Origin: JAWLAT01 sp041395325
GTDB taxonomy: Bacteria; Pseudomonadota; Gammaproteobacteria; Xanthomonadales; SZUA-5
Length of the DNA stretch: 64,000 nt
Direction: 5' to 3'
NCBI GenBank assembly: GCA_041395325.1
Contig: JAWLAT010000019.1
Coordinates: 1 to 64,000 of the forward strand
The notes beneath the pieces are model-generated. The model searched no databases, had not been told where the DNA came from, and saw only the letters and a list, made by a program, of their open reading frames with translations. The position numbers and the translations under genes were made by a program. Shown piece by piece: positions 14,786 through 23,637 of the stretch (position 1 is the stretch's first letter; every line of letters begins with the position of its first letter).

Positions 14786-17548
14786 ATGAGAATGTTCTTC
14801 ACGCTGGCCGCCTGTGCCTTCGTTGCACTGACGACACTGTCGACGACGCTCTACGCCCAGTGCGCAATGCCGGCGTTTGCGCTGGCGCCCGCGACCGACG
14901 CTGGCCTGCCACCCACCCAATCTGTCGCCGTGGGCGACTTCCCGACCGAGGTGGCGGTTGGCTTCTTCAACGACGACGCCTTCCCCGATCTGGCGACGGC
15001 CGAAGGGCTGGGCCAGACGGTCAGCGTGCGACTGGGTGACGGCGACGGCACCTTCAGCGTGGCACCGACGGTCAACCTCGCTGGCAATTCCCCACGGTCG
15101 ATCGTCGCCGGGGACTTCGACGAGGACGGCGATGACGATCTGGTGGTGCTGACGCTTGAAGGCCGCGTGTTGTTTGTGGCCGGCGAGGGTGATGGCAGTT
15201 TCGCCTCGCCAGACACGATCCGATCCCTTGGCAGCACCAACAATACCCGGATCGTCGCGGCGCGCTTTGGTGATGATGCGCATCTGGATATCGCCCTTTC
15301 GCTCGAGGGCCGAGACCAGGTGGTCGTGCTCTTCGGTGACGGCAATGGCGCGTTCCTGCAATCCGCGACCCTCTTCATCAACGATCCCATCGGGCTCGTC
15401 GCGGGGCGCTTTTCTGGCGGCGACTCGGAACTCGATCTTTCCGTGGTGAGCCGCGAAGACCGCACGGTGACGATTTTTGAGGGTGATTCCGGCGATTTCG
15501 ACGAGGGCAACACCTACGCCATCAGCAGTTCCAGCGAGGTGCTTTCTTCGGGCATCGCGACGGGGGATTTCGATGGCGATGGCGACGATGATCTGGTGGC
15601 GCTCAACCGTCGCATCCAGACCACCGGCGCTGACGAGAATGCGGTGATCCTTTTCGGCGCCAATAATGGCGTGTTTGCGGTCGGCCCCGCCTACGATGTG
15701 GGGTTTGGGCCGAATCAAGTGGAGGTCGCCGATCTCAATCGCGACGGCCTGCTGGATCTTGCCGTGGCCAGCAGTCGCATTTTTAGCGCGACGGTCGAGC
15801 TCGGCGACGGCATGGGTGGCTTCGGCGCGCCGGCGAGCTTCCCCGCAGGGGGCAATCCGTTGGATGTCGCCATCGCCGACTTTGACGCCAACGGGGCCCC
15901 GGATCTCGTAGCGGTGAACCAGCCGTCTGATTCGTTGACGATCTATCTCAACACCTGCAACTGCCTGTCGGCGAACCTTGCGCCAGTGGTGTCCGGCGCC
16001 ACCGCATTCGCCCAGCAGGGCAGCCCCGCACAGCCATTCCTGATCGCAACCGCCAGTGACCCGGATGGACCGGATGACGCGCTGACGGCCCGTGTACTTG
16101 AGCCGACGACCTTTTCCATCAGTGGCATTGTGAATACCAACGGCGTTTTTAGCGCCAACGTCGCCGCGGCCTGTGCGACGCCGGTGGGACCGAACGACGT
16201 TTTCATCGAGATCTCCGACGGCTGCCGCACGACGACAGCGACGTTGCAGGTGGACGTGACCGCGAATTCGCCCCCGATCGCCCCGAACTCAGCCAGTACC
16301 ACCGTGCCCTTCGGTGCCAGCTTCAGTGAGGTCCTGACCCCGCTTCCCAGCGACAACGGTACGTTTACGCCCAGCCTGGTGATCATGCCGGATAGCTTTA
16401 CGGGCTCTGGGGAATACGACCCCATGACCGGCGTCGTGACCATCAACGACGCGGGGCCGGTGGATGACTACAGCGCCTCGCTGACGCTCACCGATCAGTG
16501 CGGGCTCCAGACCGAGGCGACCTATGGCCTGAACGTCGTACCCGCGACCACCCAGGTGGTAGTGAATGGACCCGCCAGAACACGCGTCAACACGCCGACG
16601 CCCTATAGCTTCGAATTGACCGTTGCAGCGCCCGGCGCGGGCGCGCCGACCGGGACGGTCACCTTGAGCAGCGGCAGTACCACCTGTCAGGTCAGCGTAC
16701 CGACCGCAACGAACACCTGCGAGCTGACGTTTGATTTCCTTGGTCCGCGCACGGTCAGCGCGACCTTTGCATCAGCCGATGGCAATCATCAGGACGCCAC
16801 CAGCAGCGGCGCCGGCAATGGACAAACTCTCGTTCTTGCGCAGGCGGATCTGGCGGTCGGCAAGACCGACATGGTCGATCTCTTCATGGAAGGGGACCTG
16901 CTGGTGTACACGATCACGCTGCAAAACCTTGGTCCCGATCTCGCTCAGGATCTGCGCTTGCTCGATCAGATACCCAATGGATTGACGGGCGTGACCTGGT
17001 CGTGCGACGCCAGTGGTGGCGTGGTTTGCCCTTCAGCCAACGGCGTCGGGGACATCGACGCGCAGATCCCCATGCTTCCGGTCGGGGCGGAGCTGATCTA
17101 CACCCTGTCGGGCATCGTGAGTGGCAAGCTCACGCAGATTCTCAACGTGGCGACTGTGGAGTTGCCGGCCGATGGCATCATCGAAGACGGCAATCTGAGC
17201 AACAACAGCGCCAGTGATCTGAACCTTGGCAGCCTGGTGTTTGCCGATGGCTTTGAGGCCATGGCGGTGAACGCCGAAGCAGGAAGCTATCGGCTGGATG
17301 CCGAGTTCCGCAACGCGATGGGCAGCACAGCCACGGTGGTGCTGGCAATGAACGATGCGCTCGGCCAGGCGGCGCGGGTCTACGCCCGGCAATTTGACGG
17401 TCAGCTGCAGTTCGCTTTGGCGCAACGCGACAGCCATGGTCTGCTCAGTCTGGGTCCCTGGGTGCGCCACGAGGGCGCACCGATACTCAGCTGGTTTGCC
17501 AGTGCACAGGCGCAAGGCTGGGTGCTGGACGCGGTGTTTCTGGACTGA
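14786..17548 (+). CDS. Secreted FG-GAP/VCBS-repeat protein with DUF11 domain
   Basis: Large exported protein of 920 aa. The signal peptide is about residues 1-27 (ending LYAQ). Residues about 40-390 form FG-GAP/VCBS repeats with calcium-binding-type loops such as DFDGDGDDDLVAL and DLNRDGLLDLAV, a beta-propeller. Immunoglobulin-like stretches follow to about 690, then a DUF11-type domain (DLLVYTITLQNLGPDLAQDL). The motif VFADGFE is at 818-824, followed by about 100 residues. It probably acts at the surface or extracellularly; ligand unknown. ATG 14786 opens the signal peptide; six residues are optional because a second ATG follows at 14792. The IS21 right end lies only 118 bp upstream, so its original promoter may have been displaced. 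Confidence 0.85.
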   Translation: MRMFFTLAACAFVALTTLSTTLYAQCAMPAFALAPATDAGLPPTQSVAVGDFPTEVAVGFFNDDAFPDLATAEGLGQTVSVRLGDGDGTFSVAPTVNLAGNSPRSIVAGDFDEDGDDDLVVLTLEGRVLFVAGEGDGSFASPDTIRSLGSTNNTRIVAARFGDDAHLDIALSLEGRDQVVVLFGDGNGAFLQSATLFINDPIGLVAGRFSGGDSELDLSVVSREDRTVTIFEGDSGDFDEGNTYAISSSSEVLSSGIATGDFDGDGDDDLVALNRRIQTTGADENAVILFGANNGVFAVGPAYDVGFGPNQVEVADLNRDGLLDLAVASSRIFSATVELGDGMGGFGAPASFPAGGNPLDVAIADFDANGAPDLVAVNQPSDSLTIYLNTCNCLSANLAPVVSGATAFAQQGSPAQPFLIATASDPDGPDDALTARVLEPTTFSISGIVNTNGVFSANVAAACATPVGPNDVFIEISDGCRTTTATLQVDVTANSPPIAPNSASTTVPFGASFSEVLTPLPSDNGTFTPSLVIMPDSFTGSGEYDPMTGVVTINDAGPVDDYSASLTLTDQCGLQTEATYGLNVVPATTQVVVNGPARTRVNTPTPYSFELTVAAPGAGAPTGTVTLSSGSTTCQVSVPTATNTCELTFDFLGPRTVSATFASADGNHQDATSSGAGNGQTLVLAQADLAVGKTDMVDLFMEGDLLVYTITLQNLGPDLAQDLRLLDQIPNGLTGVTWSCDASGGVVCPSANGVGDIDAQIPMLPVGAELIYTLSGIVSGKLTQILNVATVELPADGIIEDGNLSNNSASDLNLGSLVFADGFEAMAVNAEAGSYRLDAEFRNAMGSTATVVLAMNDALGQAARVYARQFDGQLQFALAQRDSHGLLSLGPWVRHEGAPILSWFASAQAQGWVLDAVFLD

Positions 17549-18010
17549 ACATCGACGGACGCCCGCGCGCTCCAGGCTTCCCAGGTGATCTGTCGTGTCT
17601 CACGGGCGAAAGGCGTGTCGCTCAGGCACCGGGCCACGCTGCCAACGGGGTGAGACTCGTTCCGGGTTTCCCTGTGCCATAGGTCGGCGCCCAGGGTGGC
17701 GGGTCCATGCCCTCGTGAGTGGGAACTTCGAGTTAGCAGAAGGCGCCGATTGGTAGCGGATTAGTCTGCCCGCAAGTGCTTGCATGTCCCGCGCGCTGTC
17801 ATTATCCCGCGCGCCGTTAGCGTCCCGCGGTCCGTTGTGTCCCGCGTTCCGACCCACCGGAACATTGCGGCTGACGCCGCGGTCCCAATCGGCAGAGCCG
17901 ACAGGTGCAATCGCGGGCGGTGGTCATGGCGGGCAGGGGAGTGCCGCGCGATGTTCCAAATGCTCCTGTGCGGCAGCGCGTTACTCAATCGTCAAGCGTC
18001 AGGACCAGTA
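17549..18010. other. Gene-free region with short direct repeats
   Basis: Some 460 bp with no convincing gene. A longer frame leads into the next gene from 17780, but its predicted N-terminus is Arg-Pro-rich repeat translation and not membrane-protein-like. The notable content is a set of four direct repeats at 17787-17857, listed separately. Base composition shifts towards A/T at the right-hand side. Confidence 0.55.
17787..17857. repeat. Four 17-18 bp direct repeats (iteron-like)
   Basis: TCCCGCG occurs at 17787, 17805, 17823 and 17840, that is with spacings of 18, 18 and 17 bp. The units share a partial second half (CCGTT in two copies). They lie about 150-220 bp upstream of the YdjM-like gene. 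Confidence 0.65.
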
Positions 18011-18568
18011 ATGGCACCGGTAGCACATTTATTGTTGAGCTGGTTGAGCACAATAGAACTCGTTGAAAACCGGCGTGAGCGCGTACTGATCACGCTTTCT
18101 GGTATCGCCCCTGACATCGATGGCGCCGGTGTGATTATTGACAAGATCACTGGAACGACCAACTATTATTTTGAATACCATCATGTTGTCGGGCATAATG
18201 TATTTGCGGGCATCTTCTTGTCGGTCTTGGTGTATCTGCTGTCAGTAAAGCAACGCTCGCTCGCGGCGATTTTGGCGTTTGGAGTTGTGCAGCTGCACGT
18301 TCTATGTGATCTGATTGGATCCAAGGGGCCTGATGGGTACAATTGGCCGATATGCTATCTGTATCCCATCAGCGAAACGCTTAAATTGAGTTGGTCGGGG
18401 CAGTGGCAGCTAAACGCCTGGCAGAATCTGGTGATTGCCGCATTGGCATTTTCGGCATGCATCTTCTATGTGCATACTCGAGGAATCACTGTCTTCGAGC
18501 TATGTGGTCAAAAGCTTGATGCAGCTGCAGTTGGATTGTACAAAAGGCTGCTGGCAAATACTGCCTAA
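18011..18568 (+). CDS. YdjM/DUF457-family inner-membrane metal-dependent hydrolase
   Basis: Membrane protein of 185 aa resembling the DUF457/YdjM group of predicted membrane-bound metal-dependent hydrolases. It begins MAPVAHLLLSWL and has the family motif SGIAPDIDG near residue 35. A His-containing stretch (YHHVVGHNVFAG) and several hydrophobic segments follow; a further conserved-looking HVLCDLIGSKGPDG lies near residue 97. ATG 18011 has AGGA 6 nt upstream. The DNA is visibly more A/T-rich than its neighbours, suggesting acquisition by transfer. In E. coli ydjM is a LexA-regulated gene, but I see no LexA box here. Confidence 0.7.
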   Translation: MAPVAHLLLSWLSTIELVENRRERVLITLSGIAPDIDGAGVIIDKITGTTNYYFEYHHVVGHNVFAGIFLSVLVYLLSVKQRSLAAILAFGVVQLHVLCDLIGSKGPDGYNWPICYLYPISETLKLSWSGQWQLNAWQNLVIAALAFSACIFYVHTRGITVFELCGQKLDAAAVGLYKRLLANTA

Positions 18569-18749
18569 CAGCCTGGTGGAATGGGGCCTGTTGCGCTCTG
18601 CTGGACTTACGGATCGCTTTGCTTCTTTTATTTTTTGATGTTGCTTCATTGCGCAGCGAGCAACTGAGCCTTCGGAGAGCTTTCGATGGTCCAGCAGCTC
18701 CTGCGCGGGAGCGAGCTAGTACTTCGTTTTCAGAGGACATGAGTTGCTA

Positions 18750-19241
18750 ATGCGCCCAACACTTCCGCTTTCAGAATGGCGAATCGCTGTTGATTTGAAT
18801 GCATCGAGAGCCATCCGTTCTGCGACTGGCCATCCAGCAGAGCATTGTACGTGTGTCGATTGCGAGGCATGGCGTAGCGTTGTTCCTGATGCCTTCCCAG
18901 CAGGAATCGCTGCGGAGCTGCAAAGACTCGGCGTGGATGTCAGGCATCCCACCGATCTGTATGTCTATGACCGAAGTGCAGAAACGCTCGGCTATCGCGT
19001 CATGTATCACGTCGTGGGGCGAATCCTCTCGGGTCCGGCGCCTTGGCTTGATAGTGATATGTACGGGGTCGATGACAGATTTCACAACTACCATGCAGTC
19101 CAGGCAAAGCCGACATGGGTTGGTCTCAGGGTCAGTGCCGCACGAGACTCATTCGAGTACGCGCCTGATTTACCAGTCGGATGCAGAAGCGCTGTCTTGT
19201 GTATCGATTTTCGACTGAGGGTCATCGTCACTGGGGCTTGA
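18750..19241 (+). CDS. Uncharacterised protein with a CxxC motif
   Basis: Protein of 163 aa that I cannot name. It looks like a small conserved family of soluble proteins: an N-terminal LPLSEWRIAVDLNASRAIR helix, then HCTCVDCEAWR (two Cys in CVDC plus one before), and VRHPTDLYVYDR. The Cys cluster could bind a metal. There is no signal peptide. ATG 18750 is preferred to TTG 18744. Composition is like the preceding YdjM-like gene, and the two probably arrived together. Confidence 0.55.
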   Translation: MRPTLPLSEWRIAVDLNASRAIRSATGHPAEHCTCVDCEAWRSVVPDAFPAGIAAELQRLGVDVRHPTDLYVYDRSAETLGYRVMYHVVGRILSGPAPWLDSDMYGVDDRFHNYHAVQAKPTWVGLRVSAARDSFEYAPDLPVGCRSAVLCIDFRLRVIVTGA

Positions 19242-19615
19242 GTGTTCCCACGGAGCAGTGCGTTCCCTCATGGTTGCATGGCGCAACAACAAAATGTGGT
19301 AGTCACGTAGCGAATTTCTATTTGCGGAAGCCAATATCCCGCTGGGAATTGAGCACGTCGGTGCTTATTGCTTTGTTGTTGTTGCTGTTGCCAGGCCGGT
19401 CATGGACGGTTGCGACATGCAGGCTTGGTGAGGACTCACGCCCTGAGCCCCGCCGGGGTCAGGGGTCGCCGCCGTGGAACGACTACGCCCCGCCGAAATG
19501 ACGCCTTGCAGATAACGATCTGGGACACAACGCTACTCACGCGACTTGATCAGAGGGTCCGTAGGCGCCGAATCGCTTCGCACCGCGCTTCACGTCTCCG
19601 CCCAACCAGGTGGTG
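19242..19615. other. Gene-free region, mixed composition
   Basis: About 370 bp between a plus-strand gene end and a minus-strand terminator. I see no convincing gene. A hairpin with CCCTGA and CCCC pairing to GGGG and TCAGGG (19441-19462, one bulged base) resembles the heptamer-repeat arms elsewhere but lacks a T tract. The first 200 bp are A/T-richer; the last 180 bp return to high GC. Confidence 0.5.
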
Positions 19616-19644
19616 AAAAGGCCCCGCGCGTGTCGCGCGGGGCC
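19616..19644 (-). terminator. Intrinsic terminator of the beta-helix protein gene
   Basis: Perfect 11-bp GC stem (19620-19630 with 19634-19644) with a 3-nt loop. Read on the minus strand it is followed by TTTT. It begins 7 bp after the stop codon of the minus-strand gene. Confidence 0.9.
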
Positions 19645-19650
19645 AATGGC

Positions 19651-22335
19651 TCAGTCGAAGGAATCGGAGAACAGGGCATCTCCGGTATTGCCCGGGAACA
19701 CGGGCAGATTGACCAGCACCTGGTCCGGACCGGTCGGATCGGTCAGCGCCTGCTCGGTCGTGGCCCGGATCTGCCACAGCGGTGCGGTCTCGTTGGCCGG
19801 GACCAACACGTTGAAGATGAAACTGAACTCACCGGGCTGAATCTGATCGGCCGCGCAGGTCACGGCGACGCGATCGGCGCCATCGGGGAACAGCGGGCCG
19901 CAGATCCAGGCGGTGCTGGGCAGGACCGTGTCGGGTTGGGTCTGCAGGCTGGCCGGAAAGGACATCTTGAGTCGCGGTGCGAAGGAGGCATCGGGGCCGT
20001 GATTGCGAACGGTCACTGGCAGGGGCACCGCTTGGCCGGTCAGCAGGGCGGGCGGCAAGCTGCCGAACAGGGGCTCGAGGTTGGAATTCAGGGCGATCGA
20101 GGAATCGATGCTGGCCATGTCATTGGTCGACAGGGTATCGACGGCATTGGCTGGCAGGATCGCGGCGGCCGTGCTGGTGATCAGCATCGGCGTGGCCGGC
20201 GCGGTGAACTGCACGGCGACCGTCGGCGCCGCAGCGCCGCTGGCCAGCGCATTGGCGAAGCGACAGGTGGCGGTTCGCCCGCTTTGAGAGCAGTTCCAAC
20301 CGGCATCGAAAGGCACCACCGCCAGCGGCAACTGAATGCGATCGTCCAGCACCAGTGAGAAGCCGGCATTGCTGACCGGATTCGGGCCGTCGTTGGCCAT
20401 GGCCACGGTGTAGCCCATGCTGGCCCCGGCGCCTGACACCAGGCCTCCATCGTCGAGCATCAGGCCCACATCGACCGGGTTGCCGATGGTTCCGCTTTGC
20501 AGTTCGTAGGCGCCGGCATCCCAGCTGCGTGCGGGTATACCGGCGACGATGCGCGGACGCACCGCACCATCCAGATCCAGCAGCACCCGGTCGACGCGAT
20601 TGCGCTCGGCCAGTTCATCGCCTCGGCAGAGGTCGCGAGTGGCGGCGTCGGCGCGCAGGCGGAAGTTGTCGTTGCCGGCATCGACGAAGCCCGGATTGCT
20701 GCCGGCCACGTTCTCGCGCAGGTCGCTGATCGGGGCATCGTCGAGCGTGCTCAGCGAACTGGCGTAGACACAGACGGCGCGCAGCAGGGCGCCGCTGGAA
20801 CCATCGTTCTGATACAGCGGGATGGTGTCGATCAGGATGCTGTTGAACAGACCGATGCCTGGCGTGCCAGTGCTGGTGCGCAGCACGGCATCGTCGGCGT
20901 TGGAGTTGCCGGCGATGGTCGAGTGGAAGGCGCGGAACAGCGCTCCGCTGTCGACATGAATGACGTCGTCGGCCGAGTTGTCGCCATTGCCGTGCACCAC
21001 CGTGTTGAAGAGGTCCAGACCGCTGGATTCGCGCAGGTCCAGTGCCGCACCGTGTGGGTAGCGGACGTGGTTGGGGCTGATGCAGCCGTTGGTCTGGTCG
21101 ACGCGGTTGTCCTTGATCCAGACGCTGTTCAGCACGCTGGCGCCGCCGCGCATGGCGACTGCGCCGCCACGACCGGCAAAACTCTGGGCGCCCGACTGAC
21201 AGCCGCTGAAGCCGGTGTCATAGCCCTGTGCCCAGTTGGCGGTCAGTGAGCCACAGCCGGGATAGGGGGGCAGCGCCGTGCAGCCGGCGGGGTCGAGGTT
21301 CATGCTGAAGATCGAGCTACGGATCATGACGCCGCCGCCCTGTGCGGCGACATTCTCGGCAACATGGGTGTTGATCAGCGTCGCGACGCTGGATTCCACC
21401 AGATTCAGACCGCCACCTTCGCCGTGATCGACCTCGAAGTGTGTGCCTGCGCCGTCGTGGTTCTGGTGGCGCCCCTCGTTGCGGGAAATCCGGGTGGTGG
21501 AGCCTGCGCTGCCGAGGGTGATGCGACTGGCTCTGGCGTAGATGCCGGCACCTGATGCGCTGCCGAACTGATCAACGATGGCCGAGGGAAAACTTACGCG
21601 GTCGACACGGTTCTGATCGACCAGGCGGCTGCCGCTGGCGTCGCCAATCAGCTTGCAGTCGCTCAGGTAAATGCCGCCGCCGTGGGCGCCGGCGGTATTG
21701 GCAATCACGGCGCCGGTGCGGAAGTCGATGCCGGGACCGTGATCGGCGTCGGCCAGCGTGCAGTAGATGCCACCGCCGCGCTGGACGGCCGAGTTGCCGA
21801 CGATCGAGGAATCGTGCTCGATCACCAGGCCGGCGCCATCCTCACCGTCCAGATAGATGCCGCCTCCGAACTCGCTGGCGTCATTGTCCAGCACCACGAC
21901 ATTGGACAGGCGCACCTGATTGGCCGCGCCAATGCGGATGCCGGCGCCCCGCGGGGCGGCGCCGCCCTCGATGCGCAGATTCACCAGCGAGACGTTGACC
22001 GCAATCGGGTTGGCGAAGCCGCTCAGGTGGACATTGGGCTGGTTGTTGCCGATGCCGCGAATCACCGACGGCGTCAGGTGATTGGTGGTGGTGTCGCTGC
22101 AACTGTCGTAGCCACCCACCAGCGTGAGGTTGCGATCGATCGACAACAGCGGATCGGCCGGCACGTTGTTGGACAGGCGGATGCTGACGCTGCCGCCGCG
22201 AGGCACCGAGTTGATGGCGTCGTTGAGGGTGGCGAAGTCGCAGTTGGCGCCATTGCCGACGGTCACAGCCAACAACGGACTGGCGCTCAACAGGATGGCG
22301 AGGGCGATGGCAGCACGTGCAAAGAGGGGCTTCAT
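19651..22335 (-). CDS. Secreted right-handed beta-helix protein
   Basis: Exported protein of 894 aa with a signal peptide of about 23 residues (ASPLLAVTV). Residues about 25-600 are repeat-rich, with Asn/Gly/Asp turns and short strands typical of polymorphic outer-membrane/pectate-lyase-like beta-helices (for example GGGIYLDGEDGAGLVIEHDS and NSAVQRGGGIYCTL). Residues about 610-880 resemble DUF11 domains (MGYTVAMANDGPNPVSNAG). It ends in LFSDSFD, which resembles the VFADGFE motif of the FG-GAP protein at 14786-17548. A role in adhesion, polysaccharide binding or as a lyase is possible; no catalytic residues are recognisable. GGAGA lies 5 nt before ATG 22335, and a terminator follows. Confidence 0.8.
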   Translation of the reverse strand: MKPLFARAAIALAILLSASPLLAVTVGNGANCDFATLNDAINSVPRGGSVSIRLSNNVPADPLLSIDRNLTLVGGYDSCSDTTTNHLTPSVIRGIGNNQPNVHLSGFANPIAVNVSLVNLRIEGGAAPRGAGIRIGAANQVRLSNVVVLDNDASEFGGGIYLDGEDGAGLVIEHDSSIVGNSAVQRGGGIYCTLADADHGPGIDFRTGAVIANTAGAHGGGIYLSDCKLIGDASGSRLVDQNRVDRVSFPSAIVDQFGSASGAGIYARASRITLGSAGSTTRISRNEGRHQNHDGAGTHFEVDHGEGGGLNLVESSVATLINTHVAENVAAQGGGVMIRSSIFSMNLDPAGCTALPPYPGCGSLTANWAQGYDTGFSGCQSGAQSFAGRGGAVAMRGGASVLNSVWIKDNRVDQTNGCISPNHVRYPHGAALDLRESSGLDLFNTVVHGNGDNSADDVIHVDSGALFRAFHSTIAGNSNADDAVLRTSTGTPGIGLFNSILIDTIPLYQNDGSSGALLRAVCVYASSLSTLDDAPISDLRENVAGSNPGFVDAGNDNFRLRADAATRDLCRGDELAERNRVDRVLLDLDGAVRPRIVAGIPARSWDAGAYELQSGTIGNPVDVGLMLDDGGLVSGAGASMGYTVAMANDGPNPVSNAGFSLVLDDRIQLPLAVVPFDAGWNCSQSGRTATCRFANALASGAAAPTVAVQFTAPATPMLITSTAAAILPANAVDTLSTNDMASIDSSIALNSNLEPLFGSLPPALLTGQAVPLPVTVRNHGPDASFAPRLKMSFPASLQTQPDTVLPSTAWICGPLFPDGADRVAVTCAADQIQPGEFSFIFNVLVPANETAPLWQIRATTEQALTDPTGPDQVLVNLPVFPGNTGDALFSDSFD

Positions 22336-22526
22336 GAGGGTCTCCCAGGAACAGGCAAGCCGACCACGCTCGTCGTGGTGGCTCGGAATCAGGAAATGGG
22401 CACCGCTGGCGTGGCGTCGCCGGTGGGGTCAGCCGCGTTCGGGGCGGTCGAACTGCACTGCGGGCCGTGGAGGCTGCCACGCCGCCCACGGCAGCAAGGC
22501 CTGCAGCAAACCGCCGAACCAGAGGC

Positions 22527-23297
22527 TCATGCCTGCACCGCCGGGTTGGCGGTCGGCGCTTGCCGCGAACCCGGCTTGAGGCCAGGGATCAGCATCGGCA
22601 CGCGGCGGCGATAGTCGGCGTAGTCGGGCAGGGCACGGAGCAGATCGCGCTCCTCCAGCTGAATGCCGACCAGCAGGTAGCCGGTGACCAGCAGGGCGAA
22701 GCACAGATGCGCGACGGTCATCGTGGGCGTGAACCAGAAGGCCAGCAGAAAGCCGAAATAGAGTGGGTGACGCACGACGCGGTAGAGCGCTGGTGATTTG
22801 AAGCGCACCGGTGTGTAGGGCCGATTGCGGAAGGCCAGCCAGCTTTGGCGCAGGCCGAAGAGATCGAAATGGTCGATCAGAAAGGTCGAGGCAAAGACGA
22901 TCAGCCAGCCCATTCCGAACACGGCATGCAGTGCCCACTGAAGCACGGGTTGCTCGACATGCCAGATCAGGCCACCCATCGGCTGCCAGAACCAGAACAG
23001 GGTGATCAGGGCTAGATTGGAGAACAGGACATAGGTGCTGCGTTCGGCCGCGGCCGGGATCAGTCGGGTCCACCAGGCCTTGAACGCGGGGCGGGCCATG
23101 ACGCTGTGTTGAACCGCAAACAGGCCCAGTAGGCTCAGATTGGTCAGCAGGGCCAGTCCGAAGCCCACCTGTGGCGCGGAGTCGATGGACTTGGGCACCC
23201 ACAGATTGCCGACGAAGCCGATGGCATAGAGGATCGTGGCGAGAAACATCAGATAGCTGACGCTGCCGTAGAGCAGGATCGCAGAGCGCTTGATCAC
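22527..23297 (-). CDS. mddA: Methanethiol S-methyltransferase MddA-like membrane protein
   Basis: Integral membrane methyltransferase of the NnrU/isoprenylcysteine-methyltransferase type, 256 aa. It closely resembles what I know of MddA, which methylates methanethiol to dimethyl sulfide using SAM. Visible blocks are ATILYAIGFVGNLWVPKSID near the N-terminus, LFAVQHSVMARPAFKAWWTR, ERSTYVLFSNLAL, NRPYTPVRFKSPALYRVVRH followed by PLYFGFLLAFW, and the Glu pair in QLEERDLLR. GTG 23297 (VIKRSAILLYG) is chosen because GGAG lies 6 nt upstream and family members begin this way; the longer frame adds 41 unlikely residues. It is divergent from the RND efflux operon. Confidence 0.85.
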   Translation of the reverse strand: MIKRSAILLYGSVSYLMFLATILYAIGFVGNLWVPKSIDSAPQVGFGLALLTNLSLLGLFAVQHSVMARPAFKAWWTRLIPAAAERSTYVLFSNLALITLFWFWQPMGGLIWHVEQPVLQWALHAVFGMGWLIVFASTFLIDHFDLFGLRQSWLAFRNRPYTPVRFKSPALYRVVRHPLYFGFLLAFWFTPTMTVAHLCFALLVTGYLLVGIQLEERDLLRALPDYADYRRRVPMLIPGLKPGSRQAPTANPAVQA

Positions 23298-23637
23298 GGG
23301 AATCTCCGTTGGGTTGGCCGCCTCGATGGCGGGGTGAGGCCAGCATCGTGCGATGGCCGCGCGCAGTCCTGACCGGCGTCGAACCAGCCTTGACCATTTC
23401 GTGACCATTCGGAAATTCAATGGCTTGCGGTGCGTCGCCGCGGAGTGGCGCCGCGCTTCACGCGCCGCTCAGCGGCAGCCATGCAACCTTTCGTCATCCG
23501 CCTGTATCCATTCCGGACAAGTGCGACTACGCGGGCAAATTGGGGCAGGGGCGGGGCAATGGCCCATCTGTGACTTCATGCCCATGCAACTCGCGTGTCG
23601 GTGTCCTAGTCTGGTAACACACCTTTGTACAAGTGAG
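23298..23637. promoter_or_regulatory. Divergent control region with an 11-bp tandem repeat
   Basis: About 340 bp separate the divergent mddA-like gene and efflux operon. TGACCATTTCG (23391-23401) is followed directly by TGACCATTCGG (23402-23412), a one-helical-turn tandem repeat that could be an operator. I see no clear sigma-70 promoter and no gene. Confidence 0.45.

Noticed and set aside
17780..18010. Longer N-terminus for the YdjM-like protein
   Set aside because: The extra residues are translation of the direct repeats (Arg-Pro-rich); the ATG at 18011 has a ribosome site and starts the hydrophobic domain.
23353..23637. Longer N-terminus for the RND adaptor
   Set aside because: It would bury the lipoprotein signal sequence inside the protein and read through the intergenic repeat.
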